A stretch of DNA of 64,000 nucleotides from Streptomyces aureus (GCF_000725495.1 NZ_JNZD01000027.1:124001-188000); one strand, 5' to 3'. Numbered from the stretch's first letter, positions 9,199 to 18,394 are shown. The notes: a model not told the origin generated them from the sequence alone. Numbers and translations are program-made.

Positions 9199-9236
9199 AT
9201 TTCTCCAGCGTGACCCGTTTGTTTCGCCCAAGTTAA
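9199..9236 (-). promoter_or_regulatory. GlnR operator of glnA (four half-sites)
   Basis: Read on the minus strand: TTAAC, 6 nt, GAAAC, 6 nt, GTCAC, 6 nt, GAAAT. This is the a1-b1-a2-b2 arrangement known for GlnR sites (GTnAC-n6-GAAAC, twice) with perfect spacing. It sits upstream of glnA and overlaps the region from which the divergent RDD gene must also be transcribed. Confidence 0.88.
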
Positions 9237-9299
9237 CCGACTGCGGCCCTTCGGGCCCCTCCTGTCCGTATGGCAAAACGGGCACAGTACCTTGGACGG

Positions 9300-9767
9300 G
9301 TGGACAACAGGCAAGCAATCGGATCGTGGCTCTCCGGCCCCCGCGCGGCGGCGGAGGATGCCGGTGTCGACTTCGGATACCGGGGCGAACAGCTCGGTCT
9401 CCCGGAGCACGGACCGGGCTCGATCGCCCGCCCCGGCCGCCGGCTGGGCGCCCTCGCGGTCGACTGGGGTCTGTGCCTCCTGATCGCATACGGGCTGCTC
9501 ACCGACGGCTACGGCCAGGCCACGGGCAACTGGGCCCTGCTCGTCTTCTTCGTCCTTGGCCTCCTCACGGTGGGTACGGTCGGCTTCACCCCGGGCAAGC
9601 GACTGCTGGGCCTGCGGGTCGTCGCCGAGGGCGGCGGCCGCCCGAACCCGCTGCGCGTCCTGCTGCGCACGGCTCTCCTGTGCGTGGCCGTCCCGGCCCT
9701 GATCTGGGACCGCGACGGCCGAGGCCTCCACGACCGCCTGGCCCGCACGATCGAAGTCCGCATCTGA
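9300..9767 (+). CDS. RDD family membrane protein
   Basis: 155-residue RDD family protein. A hydrophilic N-terminus (about 1-50) precedes the RDD core RPGRRLGALAVDWG, a first membrane segment (LCLLIAYGLL), a second (ALLVFFVLGLLTVGTV), the TPGKRLLGLRVV signature, and a third segment before RDGRGLHDRLARTIEV. GTG 9300 is chosen as the conserved-looking start (MDNRQAIGSWL); ATG 9270 in frame is an alternative. Divergent from glnA with about 200 nt between. Function unknown; some RDD proteins transport ions. Confidence 0.85.
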   Translation: MDNRQAIGSWLSGPRAAAEDAGVDFGYRGEQLGLPEHGPGSIARPGRRLGALAVDWGLCLLIAYGLLTDGYGQATGNWALLVFFVLGLLTVGTVGFTPGKRLLGLRVVAEGGGRPNPLRVLLRTALLCVAVPALIWDRDGRGLHDRLARTIEVRI

Positions 9768-9817
9768 CCCGAGCCCCCTCACGGGGGCCCGCGCTCCCGG
9801 GCGACCCTCCGCCCCCC

Positions 9818-10097
9818 GCCGGCCGCCAGAGCCCGCCGAGCCCCACCTCCGCGGAACGACACCCGGCGCACCCCTGCCGGTCGGCAGAGCCCGGCACGTC
9901 CCGCCCCACGGAGCGAAACCCGGGCCGCACCCCGGCGCAGCCGCCGGTCGGCAGAGCCCGCTGCGCCGCACCTCCGCCGAAGGACACCCGGCCCCGCCCC
10001 CGGTGCACGCCGCCGGCCTGCAAAGTCCGGCACGTCCCGCCTCCGCGGAGCGGCACCCGGGGCGGACCTGGGCGCATCCCGCCGGTCGGCAGAGCCC
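9818..10097. repeat. degenerate 58-69 bp tandem repeats in intergenic DNA
   Basis: The core GCCGGTCGGCAGAGCCC and variants recur at 9818, 9876, 9943, 10012 and 10081, each followed by a similar CACCTCCGCGGA-like stretch. The spacing is 58, 67, 69 and 69 bp. The 9768-10533 gap holds this array and the 36-bp array below; I find no convincing gene in it. Confidence 0.7.
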
Positions 10098-10350
10098 CAG
10101 CCCTGCTGTGAGACACCCGGCCACGCCCGGAGTACCCGGCTCCCGGGGCGGCGGAGCCGGACGGCCCGACGTCACGGCGACCTCGCCTCGCTCCGCCGAG
10201 CGGCAGCCCATGATGCCCGGCGCGCCCGTTCCGGCGAGGACGGCCGAGCGGCCCACCCGCTGCGATCGATCCCGGTGAGGGCCGACTGGATACGCGGCGG
10301 CAGGCCGGCCCCGGCTGGGCACGCCCGCGAAGACCGGCCCCGGCGCGGGC

Positions 10351-10458
10351 CGGAGCACTCACCGCGACCCGCCCCCCGGCGCTGGCCGGAGCACTCACCG
10401 CGACCCGCCCCCCGGCGCGAGCCGGAACACTCACCGCGACCCGCCCCGGCGCCGGCCG
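10351..10458. repeat. 36-bp tandem repeat, three copies
   Basis: Units start at 10351, 10387 and 10423, each opening with CGGA(G/A)CACTCACCGCGACC. Copies differ at a few positions. Because 36 is divisible by three, every frame crossing it shows a 12-residue repeat, but no frame has a ribosome binding site. Confidence 0.85.
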
Positions 10459-10533
10459 GCGTGCCCACAACGACCAGCCCCCGGCGAGGGCCCGCGCAGC
10501 CGCCGTGACCCGCCCCGTCGAGGAGGTCCGCGA

Positions 10534-10578
10534 ACGACGATGGGGCGCCCCGGAGATTCCGGGGCGCCCCATCGTCGT
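10534..10578 (-). terminator. terminator of the DUF4191 gene
   Basis: A 21-bp perfect stem (10534-10554 with 10558-10578) and a 3-nt loop, 28 nt beyond the stop at 10607. Very stable, typical of Streptomyces terminators without a long U tract. Confidence 0.85.
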
Positions 10579-10606
10579 AGGACTGGTCAGGCCGGCGCGA
10601 GCACGT

Positions 10607-11305
10607 TCAGCGGCGCGGGCCGCCGCGCGGCATCCGCATGCCCTTGGGCATCGGGCCCTTCGGCAGGGGCATGTTGCTCATCAGGTCGCCCATCGCGCGC
10701 AGCCGGTCGTTGGTCGCGGTGACCTGTGGGCCGGCGAGCACACGCGGCAGCTTCAGCATGGTCGTGCGGAGCTTCTTCAGCTCCACCTGGCCCTCGCCCG
10801 TGCCGACCATGATGTCGTGCACCGGGACGTCCGACACGATCCGCGCCATCTTCTTCTTCTCGGCGGCCAGCAGGACCTTCACCCGGTTCGGGTTGCCCTC
10901 GGCCACCAGCACGATGCCGGCCTTGCCGACGGCGCGGTGCACCACGTCCTGGCTGCGGTTCATCGCCACCGCCGGAGTCGTGGTCCAGCCCCGGCCGATG
11001 TTGTCGAGCACCGCCGCGGCCGCGCCCGGCTGGCCTTCCATCTGCCCGAAGGCGGCCCGCTCGGCCCGACGGCCGAACACGATCGCCGTCGCGAGGAAGG
11101 CGAGCAGAAGCCCGAGAATCCCGAGATAGACCGGGTGGCCGATCAAGAAGCCGATCGCGAGGAAGACACCGAGGGTGAGAATTCCGACAGCCGCGAGTAC
11201 AAGACCGATCTTGGAATCGGCCTTGCGGGTCATTTTGTACGTCAGAGCGATCTGCTTGAGTCGCCCGGGGTTCGCAGCGTCCGCTGCGGGTTCCTTCCTC
11301 GCCAT
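10607..11305 (-). CDS. DUF4191 domain-containing membrane protein
   Basis: 232-residue DUF4191 protein, conserved in actinobacteria next to lipA/glnA. It starts MARKEPAADAANPGRLKQIA; a basic stretch (TYKMTRKADSKIG) leads into two membrane helices (about residues 35-56 and 61-80). A cytosolic domain follows (VAMNRSQDVVHRAVGKAGIVLVAEG) that resembles a nuclease/NERD-like core in outline only. The Met/Pro/Gly-rich tail (LPKGPMPKGMRMPRG) is a low-complexity end. ATG 11305 is the first Met at the conserved N-terminus; the frame is open upstream without similarity. Function unknown. Confidence 0.85.
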   Translation of the reverse strand: MARKEPAADAANPGRLKQIALTYKMTRKADSKIGLVLAAVGILTLGVFLAIGFLIGHPVYLGILGLLLAFLATAIVFGRRAERAAFGQMEGQPGAAAAVLDNIGRGWTTTPAVAMNRSQDVVHRAVGKAGIVLVAEGNPNRVKVLLAAEKKKMARIVSDVPVHDIMVGTGEGQVELKKLRTTMLKLPRVLAGPQVTATNDRLRAMGDLMSNMPLPKGPMPKGMRMPRGGPRR

Positions 11306-11400
11306 GCCCACGAGTCTACGTGGCCCGGACGGCGCGGACGACGGCAGTGGGGAGTGAGCTGGACCGCTCTGCCGGAGGAACGACGACGGAGGCCCGTCGT

Positions 11401-11595
11401 TCAGGAGTGCGAGACGGATTCCAGCACGCGCTGCGCCTCGACCCGGTCCTTGGCCCGGCGGCGGTCCTCCAGGACGGAGGTCCAGGCGTTGCGACGGGCG
11501 GTGCGCTGCCCGCTGCTCATGAGCAGCGACTCGACGGCACGCAGTGCATCGGTGAACGACGGAATCGGTGTGGCGCGTACGGGCGCGGCCTGCAT
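11401..11595 (-). CDS. small conserved hypothetical protein (64 aa)
   Basis: 64-residue soluble, Arg-rich helical protein (TDALRAVESLLMSSGQRTAR...RRRAKDRVEAQRVLES). It has an RBS-like GAGGGGGG about 9 nt before the ATG at 11595. Its length, base composition and position between lipA and the DUF4191 gene fit a conserved streptomycete small ORF. No known domain; function unknown. Confidence 0.7.
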   Translation of the reverse strand: MQAAPVRATPIPSFTDALRAVESLLMSSGQRTARRNAWTSVLEDRRRAKDRVEAQRVLESVSHS

Positions 11596-11830
11596 GATGT
11601 GGATCCCCCCTCGGGATCGACGGCTCGGACGGGGACGTGTGGTGACGTGGAACCAGAGTCACTGATTGGTGTTACCAGTACGTGACCGAGCGGTCAAACA
11701 CCAATGAAGCCTTGATACCGCGGGTCCTTTTCCCGCCCCGTTGCTGATGCGCGGTTCAACTGGGCGGATGCCGTGAGGGGGTGTGAACGGGCCGTTGTGA
11801 AGGGGGAGTTGCTTGTGCGCGGATTCACAC

Positions 11831-11861
11831 GAAAGCGGTGGCACCGAGTGCCACCGCTTTC
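11831..11861 (-). terminator. terminator of lipA
   Basis: A 14-bp perfect stem, GAAAGCGGTGGCAC with GTGCCACCGCTTTC, and a 3-nt loop, 28 nt past the lipA stop codon. Confidence 0.85.
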
Positions 11862-11888
11862 CTTTCGCAACGTGTGCCGTTCGGGGGA

Positions 11889-12854
11889 TCAGACCGCCTG
11901 GGAGGCGACGTACGCGCCGCGCTTCTCGACGGCCATCTGGTACAGGCGGCCGGCCCGGTACGAGGAGCGGACCAGCGGGCCCGACATGACGCCGGAGAAG
12001 CCGATCTCCTCGGCCTCCTCCTTGAGCTCCACGAACTCCTGCGGCTTGACCCAGCGCTCCACGGGGTGGTGGCGCACGGAGGGACGCAGGTACTGCGTGA
12101 TCGTGATGAGCTCGCAGCCCGCGTCGTGCAGCTGCTGGAGCGCCTCGCTGACCTCCTCGCGGGTCTCGCCCATGCCGAGGATCAGGTTCGACTTCGTGAC
12201 CAGACCGTAGTCACGGGCCTCGGTGATGACCTTGAGCGAGCGCTCGTAGCGGAAGCCGGGGCGGATCCGCTTGAAGATCCTCGGGACCGTCTCGACGTTG
12301 TGCGCGAACACCTCGGGACGCGAGGAGAAGACCTCGGCCAGCTGCTCGGGCTCGGCGTTGAAGTCCGGGGCGAGCAGTTCGACCTTGGTGCGGCCGGCCT
12401 CGCGGCCCGCCGTCTGCGCGTGGATCTGGCGGACCGTCTCGGCGTACAGCCAGGCACCGCCGTCCTCCAGGTCGTCGCGGGCGACGCCGGTGATGGTGGC
12501 GTAGTTCAGGTCCATCGTCACGACGGACTCGCCGACCCGGCGCGGCTCGTCGCGGTCGAGGGCCTCGGGCTTGCCCGTGTCGATCTGGCAGAAGTCGCAG
12601 CGCCGCGTGCACTGGTCACCGCCGATGAGGAACGTGGCCTCGCGGTCCTCCCAGCACTCGTAGATGTTGGGACAGCCCGCCTCCTGGCAGACCGTGTGCA
12701 GGCCCTCGCTCTTCACCAGGCCCTGCATCTTCGTGTACTCGGGGCCCATTTTCGCCCGGGTCTTGATCCACTCGGGCTTGCGCTCGATGGGGGTCTGGCT
12801 GTTCCGGACCTCCAGGCGCAGCATCTTGCGTCCGTCGGGTGCGACTGCGGACAC
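11889..12854 (-). CDS. lipA: lipoyl synthase
   Basis: 321-residue radical SAM enzyme that inserts two sulfurs into protein-bound octanoate to make lipoate. The auxiliary 4Fe-4S cluster ligands are Cys56, Cys61 and Cys67 ([12 protein letters not shown]). The radical SAM triad is Cys82, Cys86 and Cys89 (CTRRCDFC). The C-terminal RSSYRA segment supplies the conserved Ser ligand. GTG 12854 has CAGGGAG about 5 nt upstream. lipB lies upstream on the same strand (131 nt gap), and the lipoyl acceptor E2 is encoded about 16 kb away. Confidence 0.96.
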   Translation of the reverse strand: MSAVAPDGRKMLRLEVRNSQTPIERKPEWIKTRAKMGPEYTKMQGLVKSEGLHTVCQEAGCPNIYECWEDREATFLIGGDQCTRRCDFCQIDTGKPEALDRDEPRRVGESVVTMDLNYATITGVARDDLEDGGAWLYAETVRQIHAQTAGREAGRTKVELLAPDFNAEPEQLAEVFSSRPEVFAHNVETVPRIFKRIRPGFRYERSLKVITEARDYGLVTKSNLILGMGETREEVSEALQQLHDAGCELITITQYLRPSVRHHPVERWVKPQEFVELKEEAEEIGFSGVMSGPLVRSSYRAGRLYQMAVEKRGAYVASQAV

Positions 12855-12985
12855 ATCGGCTCCCTGTAACTTCGATTCTTCGGCGTACACCAGGGTACGC
12901 CCGTGCGGTGCTCGGCCCCCGACGTGGGCAACCTTCGGGAGCGGGGGTGCATTCCCGGAGGGGTTTCGCCGCGGGCGGGCGGAGT

Positions 12986-13795
12986 CTAGGCGGTCGCGCG
13001 TTCCACGACGCGCGGCCTCAGGTCCGCGTTCGCCAGGACGTCCCTGAGGTGCCGCTCGGCCACCGGCAGGACCTCGGCGATGGTGACGTCCCGGCCCAGC
13101 TCGGCCGCGAGGGAGGCGACGCCCGCGTCGCGGATGCCGCACGGGATGATCCGGTCGAACCAGACGTTGTCCGGGTTCACGTTCAGCGCGAAGCCGTGCA
13201 TGGTCACGCCCTTGGCGACACGGATGCCGATCGCGGCGATCTTGCGGTCCTCGCGGCGCTGGCCGGCGTTGGAGGGGGCGTACTCCGGGCCGTTGAGCCG
13301 CGGGTCGAACTCCTCGTCCGTCAGCCGGGGGTCGAAGTCCAGGGACAGGCCGCCCAGCCCGGAGGAGGTTCCCTGGGCGGGGTCCTTGGGGTCGCCGAGG
13401 ACCCAGACGCCGCTGCGGCCCTCGACCCGGCTCGTCTCCAGGCCGAACTCCGCGCAGGTGCGGATGAGCGCCTCCTCGAGACGGCGCACGTGCGCTACGA
13501 CGTCCACGGGACGCGGAAGCTTCTGGATGGGGTAGCCGACCAGCTGGCCCGGACCGTGCCAGGTGATCTTGCCGCCGCGGTCCACGTCGATGACGGGGGT
13601 GCCGTCCAGGGGCCGCTCGTTGTCCGCCGTGCGCCGGCCCGCCGTGTAGACCGGGGGGTGCTCCAGGAGCAGGCAGGTGTCCGGGATCTCGTCCAGGAAG
13701 CGGGCCGCGTGGACACGGCGCTGCTCGTCCCACGCCTCCTGGTACTCGACGGCCTCGGCACCGAATCCCATGCGGACGAACCGCAACTCACTCAC
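12986..13795 (-). CDS. lipB: lipoyl(octanoyl) transferase LipB
   Basis: 269-residue octanoyltransferase that moves octanoate from acyl carrier protein to lipoyl domains. [17 protein letters not shown] (73-89) is the family signature. Lys185 (RKIAAIG) and Cys219 (IPCGIRD) are the catalytic pair. GTG 13795 has GGGAGG 8 nt upstream. Unusual for LipB is an insert of about 50 residues (134-184) just before the catalytic Lys, rich in Gly/Asp/Pro ([17 protein letters not shown]), which explains the length over the usual 210-230. Confidence 0.95.
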   Translation of the reverse strand: MSELRFVRMGFGAEAVEYQEAWDEQRRVHAARFLDEIPDTCLLLEHPPVYTAGRRTADNERPLDGTPVIDVDRGGKITWHGPGQLVGYPIQKLPRPVDVVAHVRRLEEALIRTCAEFGLETSRVEGRSGVWVLGDPKDPAQGTSSGLGGLSLDFDPRLTDEEFDPRLNGPEYAPSNAGQRREDRKIAAIGIRVAKGVTMHGFALNVNPDNVWFDRIIPCGIRDAGVASLAAELGRDVTIAEVLPVAERHLRDVLANADLRPRVVERATA

Positions 13796-14126
13796 GGCAA
13801 GCGCCTCCCTAGAAGCTTCCTCGGGCACGTGGTGGTCCCCGTGCGGGGCACGCGGAGGAACCTTTCGTCAGGTCCGTGGCGCGCCCACGCCACTGTACGT
13901 CCGACCGCGCCGCGTCAGCTCGACGGTCAATCCTCACACGATCGGATGAATGAATGTCGATGTGTGCGATGACGTGCTCACGCTCCGCTACATTCGCGCC
14001 GTTCACGAGGCCATAAGGGCTGCTCACAGGCAATCCGGGCACAGGGGGGCCTCGGGAGGCGCAAGCACGTTCTCACGCCGTCCCGAGACAGCCCTGGGGA
14101 CCCGAAGGCAGGAGACCGCACCGCAG
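13796..14126. other. divergent intergenic region lipB / NsdA-like regulator
   Basis: 331 bp with no gene I can support. It must hold the lipB promoter (left) and the promoter of the regulator (right). AT-richer sequence around 13945-13995 (GATGAATGAATGTCGATG, TACATT at 13989) is the likely core promoter area. Confidence 0.5.
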
Positions 14127-15599
14127 ATGACGGAACGACCCGCGCAGCGCACGCCCAACCGACAGCTCGCCGCGCTCATCGCAGAAGCGGGGTTCTCCAA
14201 CGCAGGTCTCGCCCGTCGGGTCGACCAGCTCGGACTGGAACACGGACTGGACCTGAGATACGACAAGACATCGGTGACCCGCTGGCTGCGCGGCCAGCAG
14301 CCCCGCGGGACCACCCCCGCGCTCATCGCCGAGGTGTTCACCCGCCGCCTCGGCCGCCGGCTGAGCGCGCAGGACCTCGGGCTCGACGCCTGCGCGCCCG
14401 TGTACGCCGGGCTGGAGTTCGCCGCGACCCCCGAGGAGGCCGTGGACATCGTCAGCGGTCTGTGGCGCAAGGACTCCGGGAGCCACGCCGAGCTCCGCAA
14501 GATCGCCTTCACCCCGGCCGGGCTCGTCGTGCCCAGCCGCGACTGGCTGATCGGCCGGGCCGACGACCGGGTCGCCCGCGGCGAGCAGCCGGCCCGCATC
14601 CCCGCCCAGGGCCGCCCGGCCGTGCCCAAGCTCACGGCACCGCCCGAGCAGGGGGGACCCGCCTCCCGGCGCGGCCGGACCGAGCGGGGCCCCGGCCAGC
14701 GCGTCAGCGGCGGGGACATCGCCGCGCTCCGCTCGGTCGGCGAACTCTTCCGCGCCCTCGACCACGCCTACGGCGGCGGCCACGCCCGCCAGGCCCTCGT
14801 GCGCTACCTGGAGCACGAGGCCGAGCCGATGCTGCGCGGCGCCTACGGAGAGCAGACCGGCCGGCACCTGTTCGCCGCGGCCGCCGACCTCACCCGGCTC
14901 GCCGGCTGGACGTCGTACGACATCGGCGCGCACGGGCTCGCGCAGCGCTACTTCGTCCAGGCGCTGCGGCTCGCGCAGGCCGCGGGCGACCGGGTGTACG
15001 GCTCGTACGTGCTGATCACCATGAGCCGCCAGGCCGTCTACCTCGGCCACGGGCGCGAGGCCGTGCAGCTCGCCCGGGTGGCGCAGCAGGGCCTCGGCTC
15101 GGGGGGCCCGCAGGTCGTGCAGGCGCTGCTGCACGCCGTGGAGGCGCGCGGTCACGGGGTGCTCGGCGAGGTACGGGCCTGCACGGCCTCCCTGGTCCGG
15201 GCCGAACGCGCGCTGGAGGCGTCCCGGACCGGCGACGAGGTCCCGCACTGGGCCCGGTACTTCGACGAGGCCCAGCTCGCGGACGAGTTCGGCCACTGCC
15301 ACCGCGACCTGCAGCAGTTCCGGGCGGCGGCGCAGCATGCCGAGCGCTCGCTCCAGCTGAGGGCGCCCGGCTACGCGCGCAGCCGGCTGTTCTGCCGGGT
15401 GGTGCTCGCCTCGGCGCGGCTCGGCCTCGGCGAGCTCGACCAGGCCTGTCTGCTCGGCGCTGAGGCCGCGGGGCAGGCGGCGGAGATGCGGTCGGCGCGG
15501 GCCGTCGAGTACGTGCGGGACTTCGAGAAGCGGCTCGAACCGTACAAGGACGCGGCTCCCGTGCGGGGGTACCGCGACAAGGTGGCCGCGCTGAGCTGA
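14127..15599 (+). CDS. HTH/TPR regulator, NsdA-like
   Basis: 490-residue cytosolic regulator. The N-terminal domain (about 1-85: NRQLAALIAEAGFSNAGLAR...SVTRWLRGQQPRG) is a helix-turn-helix of the kind seen in streptomycete NsdA-type proteins. A linker follows, then a long helical C-terminal half with TPR-like pairs (for example AQRYFVQALRLAQAAGD and QFRAAAQHAERSLQLRAP). NsdA-type proteins repress development or antibiotic production in Streptomyces; assignment here is by family resemblance only. ATG 14127 has AGGAG 12 nt upstream, a long spacing; the frame is open to 13950. Followed by a strong terminator. Confidence 0.8.
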   Translation: MTERPAQRTPNRQLAALIAEAGFSNAGLARRVDQLGLEHGLDLRYDKTSVTRWLRGQQPRGTTPALIAEVFTRRLGRRLSAQDLGLDACAPVYAGLEFAATPEEAVDIVSGLWRKDSGSHAELRKIAFTPAGLVVPSRDWLIGRADDRVARGEQPARIPAQGRPAVPKLTAPPEQGGPASRRGRTERGPGQRVSGGDIAALRSVGELFRALDHAYGGGHARQALVRYLEHEAEPMLRGAYGEQTGRHLFAAAADLTRLAGWTSYDIGAHGLAQRYFVQALRLAQAAGDRVYGSYVLITMSRQAVYLGHGREAVQLARVAQQGLGSGGPQVVQALLHAVEARGHGVLGEVRACTASLVRAERALEASRTGDEVPHWARYFDEAQLADEFGHCHRDLQQFRAAAQHAERSLQLRAPGYARSRLFCRVVLASARLGLGELDQACLLGAEAAGQAAEMRSARAVEYVRDFEKRLEPYKDAAPVRGYRDKVAALS

Positions 15600-15616
15600 G
15601 CGGGGTCCGGGCCGTC

Positions 15617-15649
15617 CCCGGTCTCCGGCCTGGGGAACCGGAGACCGGG
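15617..15649 (+). terminator. terminator of the NsdA-like gene
   Basis: A 12-bp perfect stem, CCCGGTCTCCGG with CCGGAGACCGGG, and a 9-nt loop, starting 18 nt after the stop. Confidence 0.8.
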
Positions 15650-15696
15650 AAGCTCGCTGACCGCTTCCGGGCGCGGGCGGGGTGCGCGCCCGGGTG

Positions 15697-15721
15697 CCCC
15701 CGGCCCCCGGGGGGCCGGGGG
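15697..15721 (-). terminator. GC-rich palindrome after the FAD oxidoreductase
   Basis: CCCCCGGCCCCC faces GGGGGCCGGGGG with one base between, directly adjoining the stop codon of the minus-strand gene. A converging terminator with the one above. Confidence 0.6.
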
Positions 15722-17116
15722 TCAGGCGGCGGCCGGCTCCAGGGGTTCGGCCAGCGGGGCGGCCGGGTGGACGTCCAGGTCCCTCAGGAGGGCGTGGGCG
15801 GCCCGCCGGGCCGAGTGCAGCGCCCCCTGCGCCGTGCTGGTGTCCCGGTGGTCACCGCACACGTACAGGCCCGCGAGCAGGCGTACGGGACGGCGCGGGT
15901 CGTGCGGCGGCGGCATCGCCGGGACCGCCTCGGGCTCGTGATGGACCGCCAGCAGCTCCCAGCGCGCCGTCGAGGTGCCGTAGAGACGGGCGAGCTGGGC
16001 GCGGACGGTCGCGTCCAGGTGGGCCGCGGCGGGCGGGGTGCCGAGCACGGTCGAGGAGACCAGGGCGCGGCCGGCGGGTGCCCGGGTCGGGTCGACCTGG
16101 CTGACGACCGCGGTGTGCGCCACCGGACCGCTGCGGTCGGCGTCCAGGATCAGCGCGGGTTCGGTCAGCGGCGGTTCGTCCGTGGTGTGGTGCAGCACGG
16201 TCACCGGGTGGAAGGCGGGGACGTGCAGTCCTGGCAGGAACCCGGCGGCGGCGCGCGCCCCGGTCGCCAGCAGAACGGCCCGGCAGCGGACCTCGCCGTG
16301 GTCCCTGGTCGTGACACGGGTCGTGGAGACGGCGGTGACCTCGACGCCCGTGTGCACGGTCCCGGGCGGGAGGGCGGCCGCGAGCAGCTCGGGGAGCGCG
16401 TCCGCGCCGCCCTCGGGCAGGCACAGCCGGCCGGTCGCGAAGGAGTGCAGCGCGAGGTCGGCCAGGCGGCTCGACGTGCCGAGATCCGGGTCGCACAGCA
16501 GGGCCGCGAGGAGGGGGCGCAGAAAGGCGTCGACCGTACGTGCCGGTAGTCCCCGGGCGGCCAGCGCCCGCGCCGCGGTGAGGTCGGGGCGGGTGAGCAG
16601 GCGCTCCGGCGGAGTGGAGGCGATCCGGGCGAGGGCGACCCCGAGCCGGGACTGGTCGAGGGGGCTGCCGAGCGGTCCGGGGCGGGCGGTCACGCGCGCG
16701 GGCCGGGGCAGCGGGATCCGGGGGGCGCTCGCGAGGGCGCGCGCGGTGGTGAATGCGCCCCTCGCGCTCCGTCGAGAGCCCGGCACGCCCGTGGGGTGGC
16801 GGTGGCCGTCGCTGTGCAGGAGCACGCCCGGTGCGAACGGACGCAGGACGAGGCCCTCCAGGCCCGGGGTGTGGCGCAGTTCCGGGTACGAGGTGGACAG
16901 GAGCCGGCCGAGCCGGTCCAGCCGGAAGCCGTCGACCTTCTCCGTGGACATGCGGCCGCCCACATGGGGAGCGGCCTCCAGGACGGCGGTCCTCAGCCCC
17001 GCCCCGGTCAGATGCCGTGCGGCCGCGAGGCCGGCGACACCGGCTCCCACGACGACGACGTCGACGTCTTGCGCGATCCTTGCCGTGTGCGTGGCGTGGC
17101 GTGCGGGCTCTAGCAC
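15722..17116 (-). CDS. NAD(P)/FAD-dependent oxidoreductase (amine oxidase/phytoene-desaturase type)
   Basis: 464-residue flavoprotein of the FAD-dependent amine oxidase/protoporphyrinogen oxidase superfamily. The Rossmann motif VVVVGAGVAGLAAARHL lies at about residues 20-36, followed by the second motif (LEAAPHVGGRMST), which binds the ADP ribose. The C-terminal GDHRDTSTAQGALHSARRAA is the second FAD-binding segment. GTG 17116 is preceded by GAGGAGG at a good distance. No membrane helix or signal. Substrate unknown; no carotenoid or heme genes lie next to it. Residues 1-15 are less conserved-looking. Confidence 0.88.
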   Translation of the reverse strand: MLEPARHATHTARIAQDVDVVVVGAGVAGLAAARHLTGAGLRTAVLEAAPHVGGRMSTEKVDGFRLDRLGRLLSTSYPELRHTPGLEGLVLRPFAPGVLLHSDGHRHPTGVPGSRRSARGAFTTARALASAPRIPLPRPARVTARPGPLGSPLDQSRLGVALARIASTPPERLLTRPDLTAARALAARGLPARTVDAFLRPLLAALLCDPDLGTSSRLADLALHSFATGRLCLPEGGADALPELLAAALPPGTVHTGVEVTAVSTTRVTTRDHGEVRCRAVLLATGARAAAGFLPGLHVPAFHPVTVLHHTTDEPPLTEPALILDADRSGPVAHTAVVSQVDPTRAPAGRALVSSTVLGTPPAAAHLDATVRAQLARLYGTSTARWELLAVHHEPEAVPAMPPPHDPRRPVRLLAGLYVCGDHRDTSTAQGALHSARRAAHALLRDLDVHPAAPLAEPLEPAAA

Positions 17117-17476
17117 GTGCCCCTCCTCGAGGTTGCGCGGCCGGTGGGGACGTCATGCCCCCAACACGCTTCTGGAATGCCCGGGTTCGGATCGAGGGTG
17201 CGAGGTCCGGCCACCCCGGGGAAGCGGCGCGGCGGCCGTGCACGGGGGCATGGGGGGTGCATGTGCCCGCCGGGCGGGGGCCGTTGGCCCTCCCGGAGAC
17301 GGCAACCGCGTTCCGTCCGCCCGGGACACGTTCTTCCCCGAGCCCCGGCGGGCCTCCGGTCGCGCCCCCGTCGGGCTGCCCGTCCACTCCCTGGCAGGCT
17401 TCCCACCCCGGCCGGGGACGCGAGGGGGTGACTCGGCGTCACATGCGGAGGGAGCGGCCCCGCGCGGGGGCCCCTC
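17117..17476. other. intergenic region without a supported gene
   Basis: 360 bp upstream of the FAD gene and downstream of the epimerase. Both strands have open frames but none has a ribosome binding site or plausible protein. A GC hairpin at about 17454-17474 (GGCCCCGCGCGGGGGCC) may terminate the epimerase gene. Confidence 0.5.
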
Positions 17477-18394
17477 TCAGCCCAGGGCCGCTCGCAGGGC
17501 TCCCTCGATCGAGGGGAACGCGAAGGTGAAGCCCGATTCCAGGAGGCGGGTGGGCAGGACCCGCTGGCTGCCCAGGACGTCCTCGGCCATGTCGCCGAGG
17601 GCGAGGCGCAGCAGCGGGGCGGGCGCGGTCAGCAGCGTCGGGCGGCGCAGGACCCGGCCCATGGCCTCGGTGATCTCGCCGTTGGTGAGCGGGTCGGGAG
17701 CGGTCAGGTTGACCGGTCCCGACAGCGACCCGGTGTCGATGAGATGGCGGAGGGCTGCCACCTCGTCGTGCAGCGCGATATGGCTCCAGTACTGGCGCCC
17801 GTTGCCCATCCGCCCCCCGAGCCCCGCCCGGAACAGCGGGATCAGCCGGGCCCAGGCCCCGCCCTCGCGGGCCACCACGAGCCCGGTCCGGGGCAGCACG
17901 GTGCGCACGCCCGCATCCTGCGCGGGAGCCGCTGCCTTCTCCCACTCCACGCAGACGGAGGACAGGAAGCCGTCCCCGGGCGGCGCCGACTCGTCCACCG
18001 CGCGGTCGCCGGTGTCGCCGTAGAACCCGATCGCGCTTCCGTTGACGAACACCCGCGGTGGTTCGTCGAGCGAGGCCACCGCCTCGGCGAGCGTCGCCGT
18101 CCCGAGCACCCGGCTGTCCCGGATGGTCCGCTTGTACGCGCTGGTCCAGGGCCGCCCCGCGATCGGGGCCCCCGCCAGATTGACCACCGCGGCACAGCCG
18201 ATCAGCCCCGCCGCGTCGATCCGCCGGCGCTGCGGATCCCAGCGGATCTCCCCCGGCGAACGCGGCTCGCGCCGCACGAGCCGGACCACCTCGTGTCCCT
18301 CGGCGCTCAGGGAGCGCGCCAGCGCGGAACCGATGAGGCCGGACGCGCCGGCGATCACGATGCGGGAACCCGGGGACAGCGGTGAGTCGCTCAT
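17477..18394 (-). CDS. TIGR01777 family epimerase (YfcH/SulA-like SDR)
   Basis: 305-residue extended short-chain dehydrogenase. The nucleotide-binding motif GASGLIGSALARSL is at about 16-29, the NLAGAPIAGRPW signature of TIGR01777 at about 72-83, and FVNGSAIGFYGDTGDRAVDE marks the active-site region with a Tyr. The C-terminal LRAALG is standard. Members bind NADP(H), but the substrate is not known. ATG 18394 gives the usual N-terminus. Confidence 0.92.
   Translation of the reverse strand: MSDSPLSPGSRIVIAGASGLIGSALARSLSAEGHEVVRLVRREPRSPGEIRWDPQRRRIDAAGLIGCAAVVNLAGAPIAGRPWTSAYKRTIRDSRVLGTATLAEAVASLDEPPRVFVNGSAIGFYGDTGDRAVDESAPPGDGFLSSVCVEWEKAAAPAQDAGVRTVLPRTGLVVAREGGAWARLIPLFRAGLGGRMGNGRQYWSHIALHDEVAALRHLIDTGSLSGPVNLTAPDPLTNGEITEAMGRVLRRPTLLTAPAPLLRLALGDMAEDVLGSQRVLPTRLLESGFTFAFPSIEGALRAALG

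Noticed and set aside
10351..10458. CRISPR array
   Set aside because: The repeats are directly adjacent with no spacers, and no cas genes are present.
10172..10508. Proteins with 12-residue repeats (GAGRGECSG, EHSPRPAP)
   Set aside because: Both strands give a repeat because the unit is 36 bp; neither frame has a ribosome binding site or a recognisable fold.
17117..17476. Gene in the gap between epimerase and FAD oxidoreductase
   Set aside because: Open frames lack start signals and read as Arg/Gly/Pro-rich shadows.
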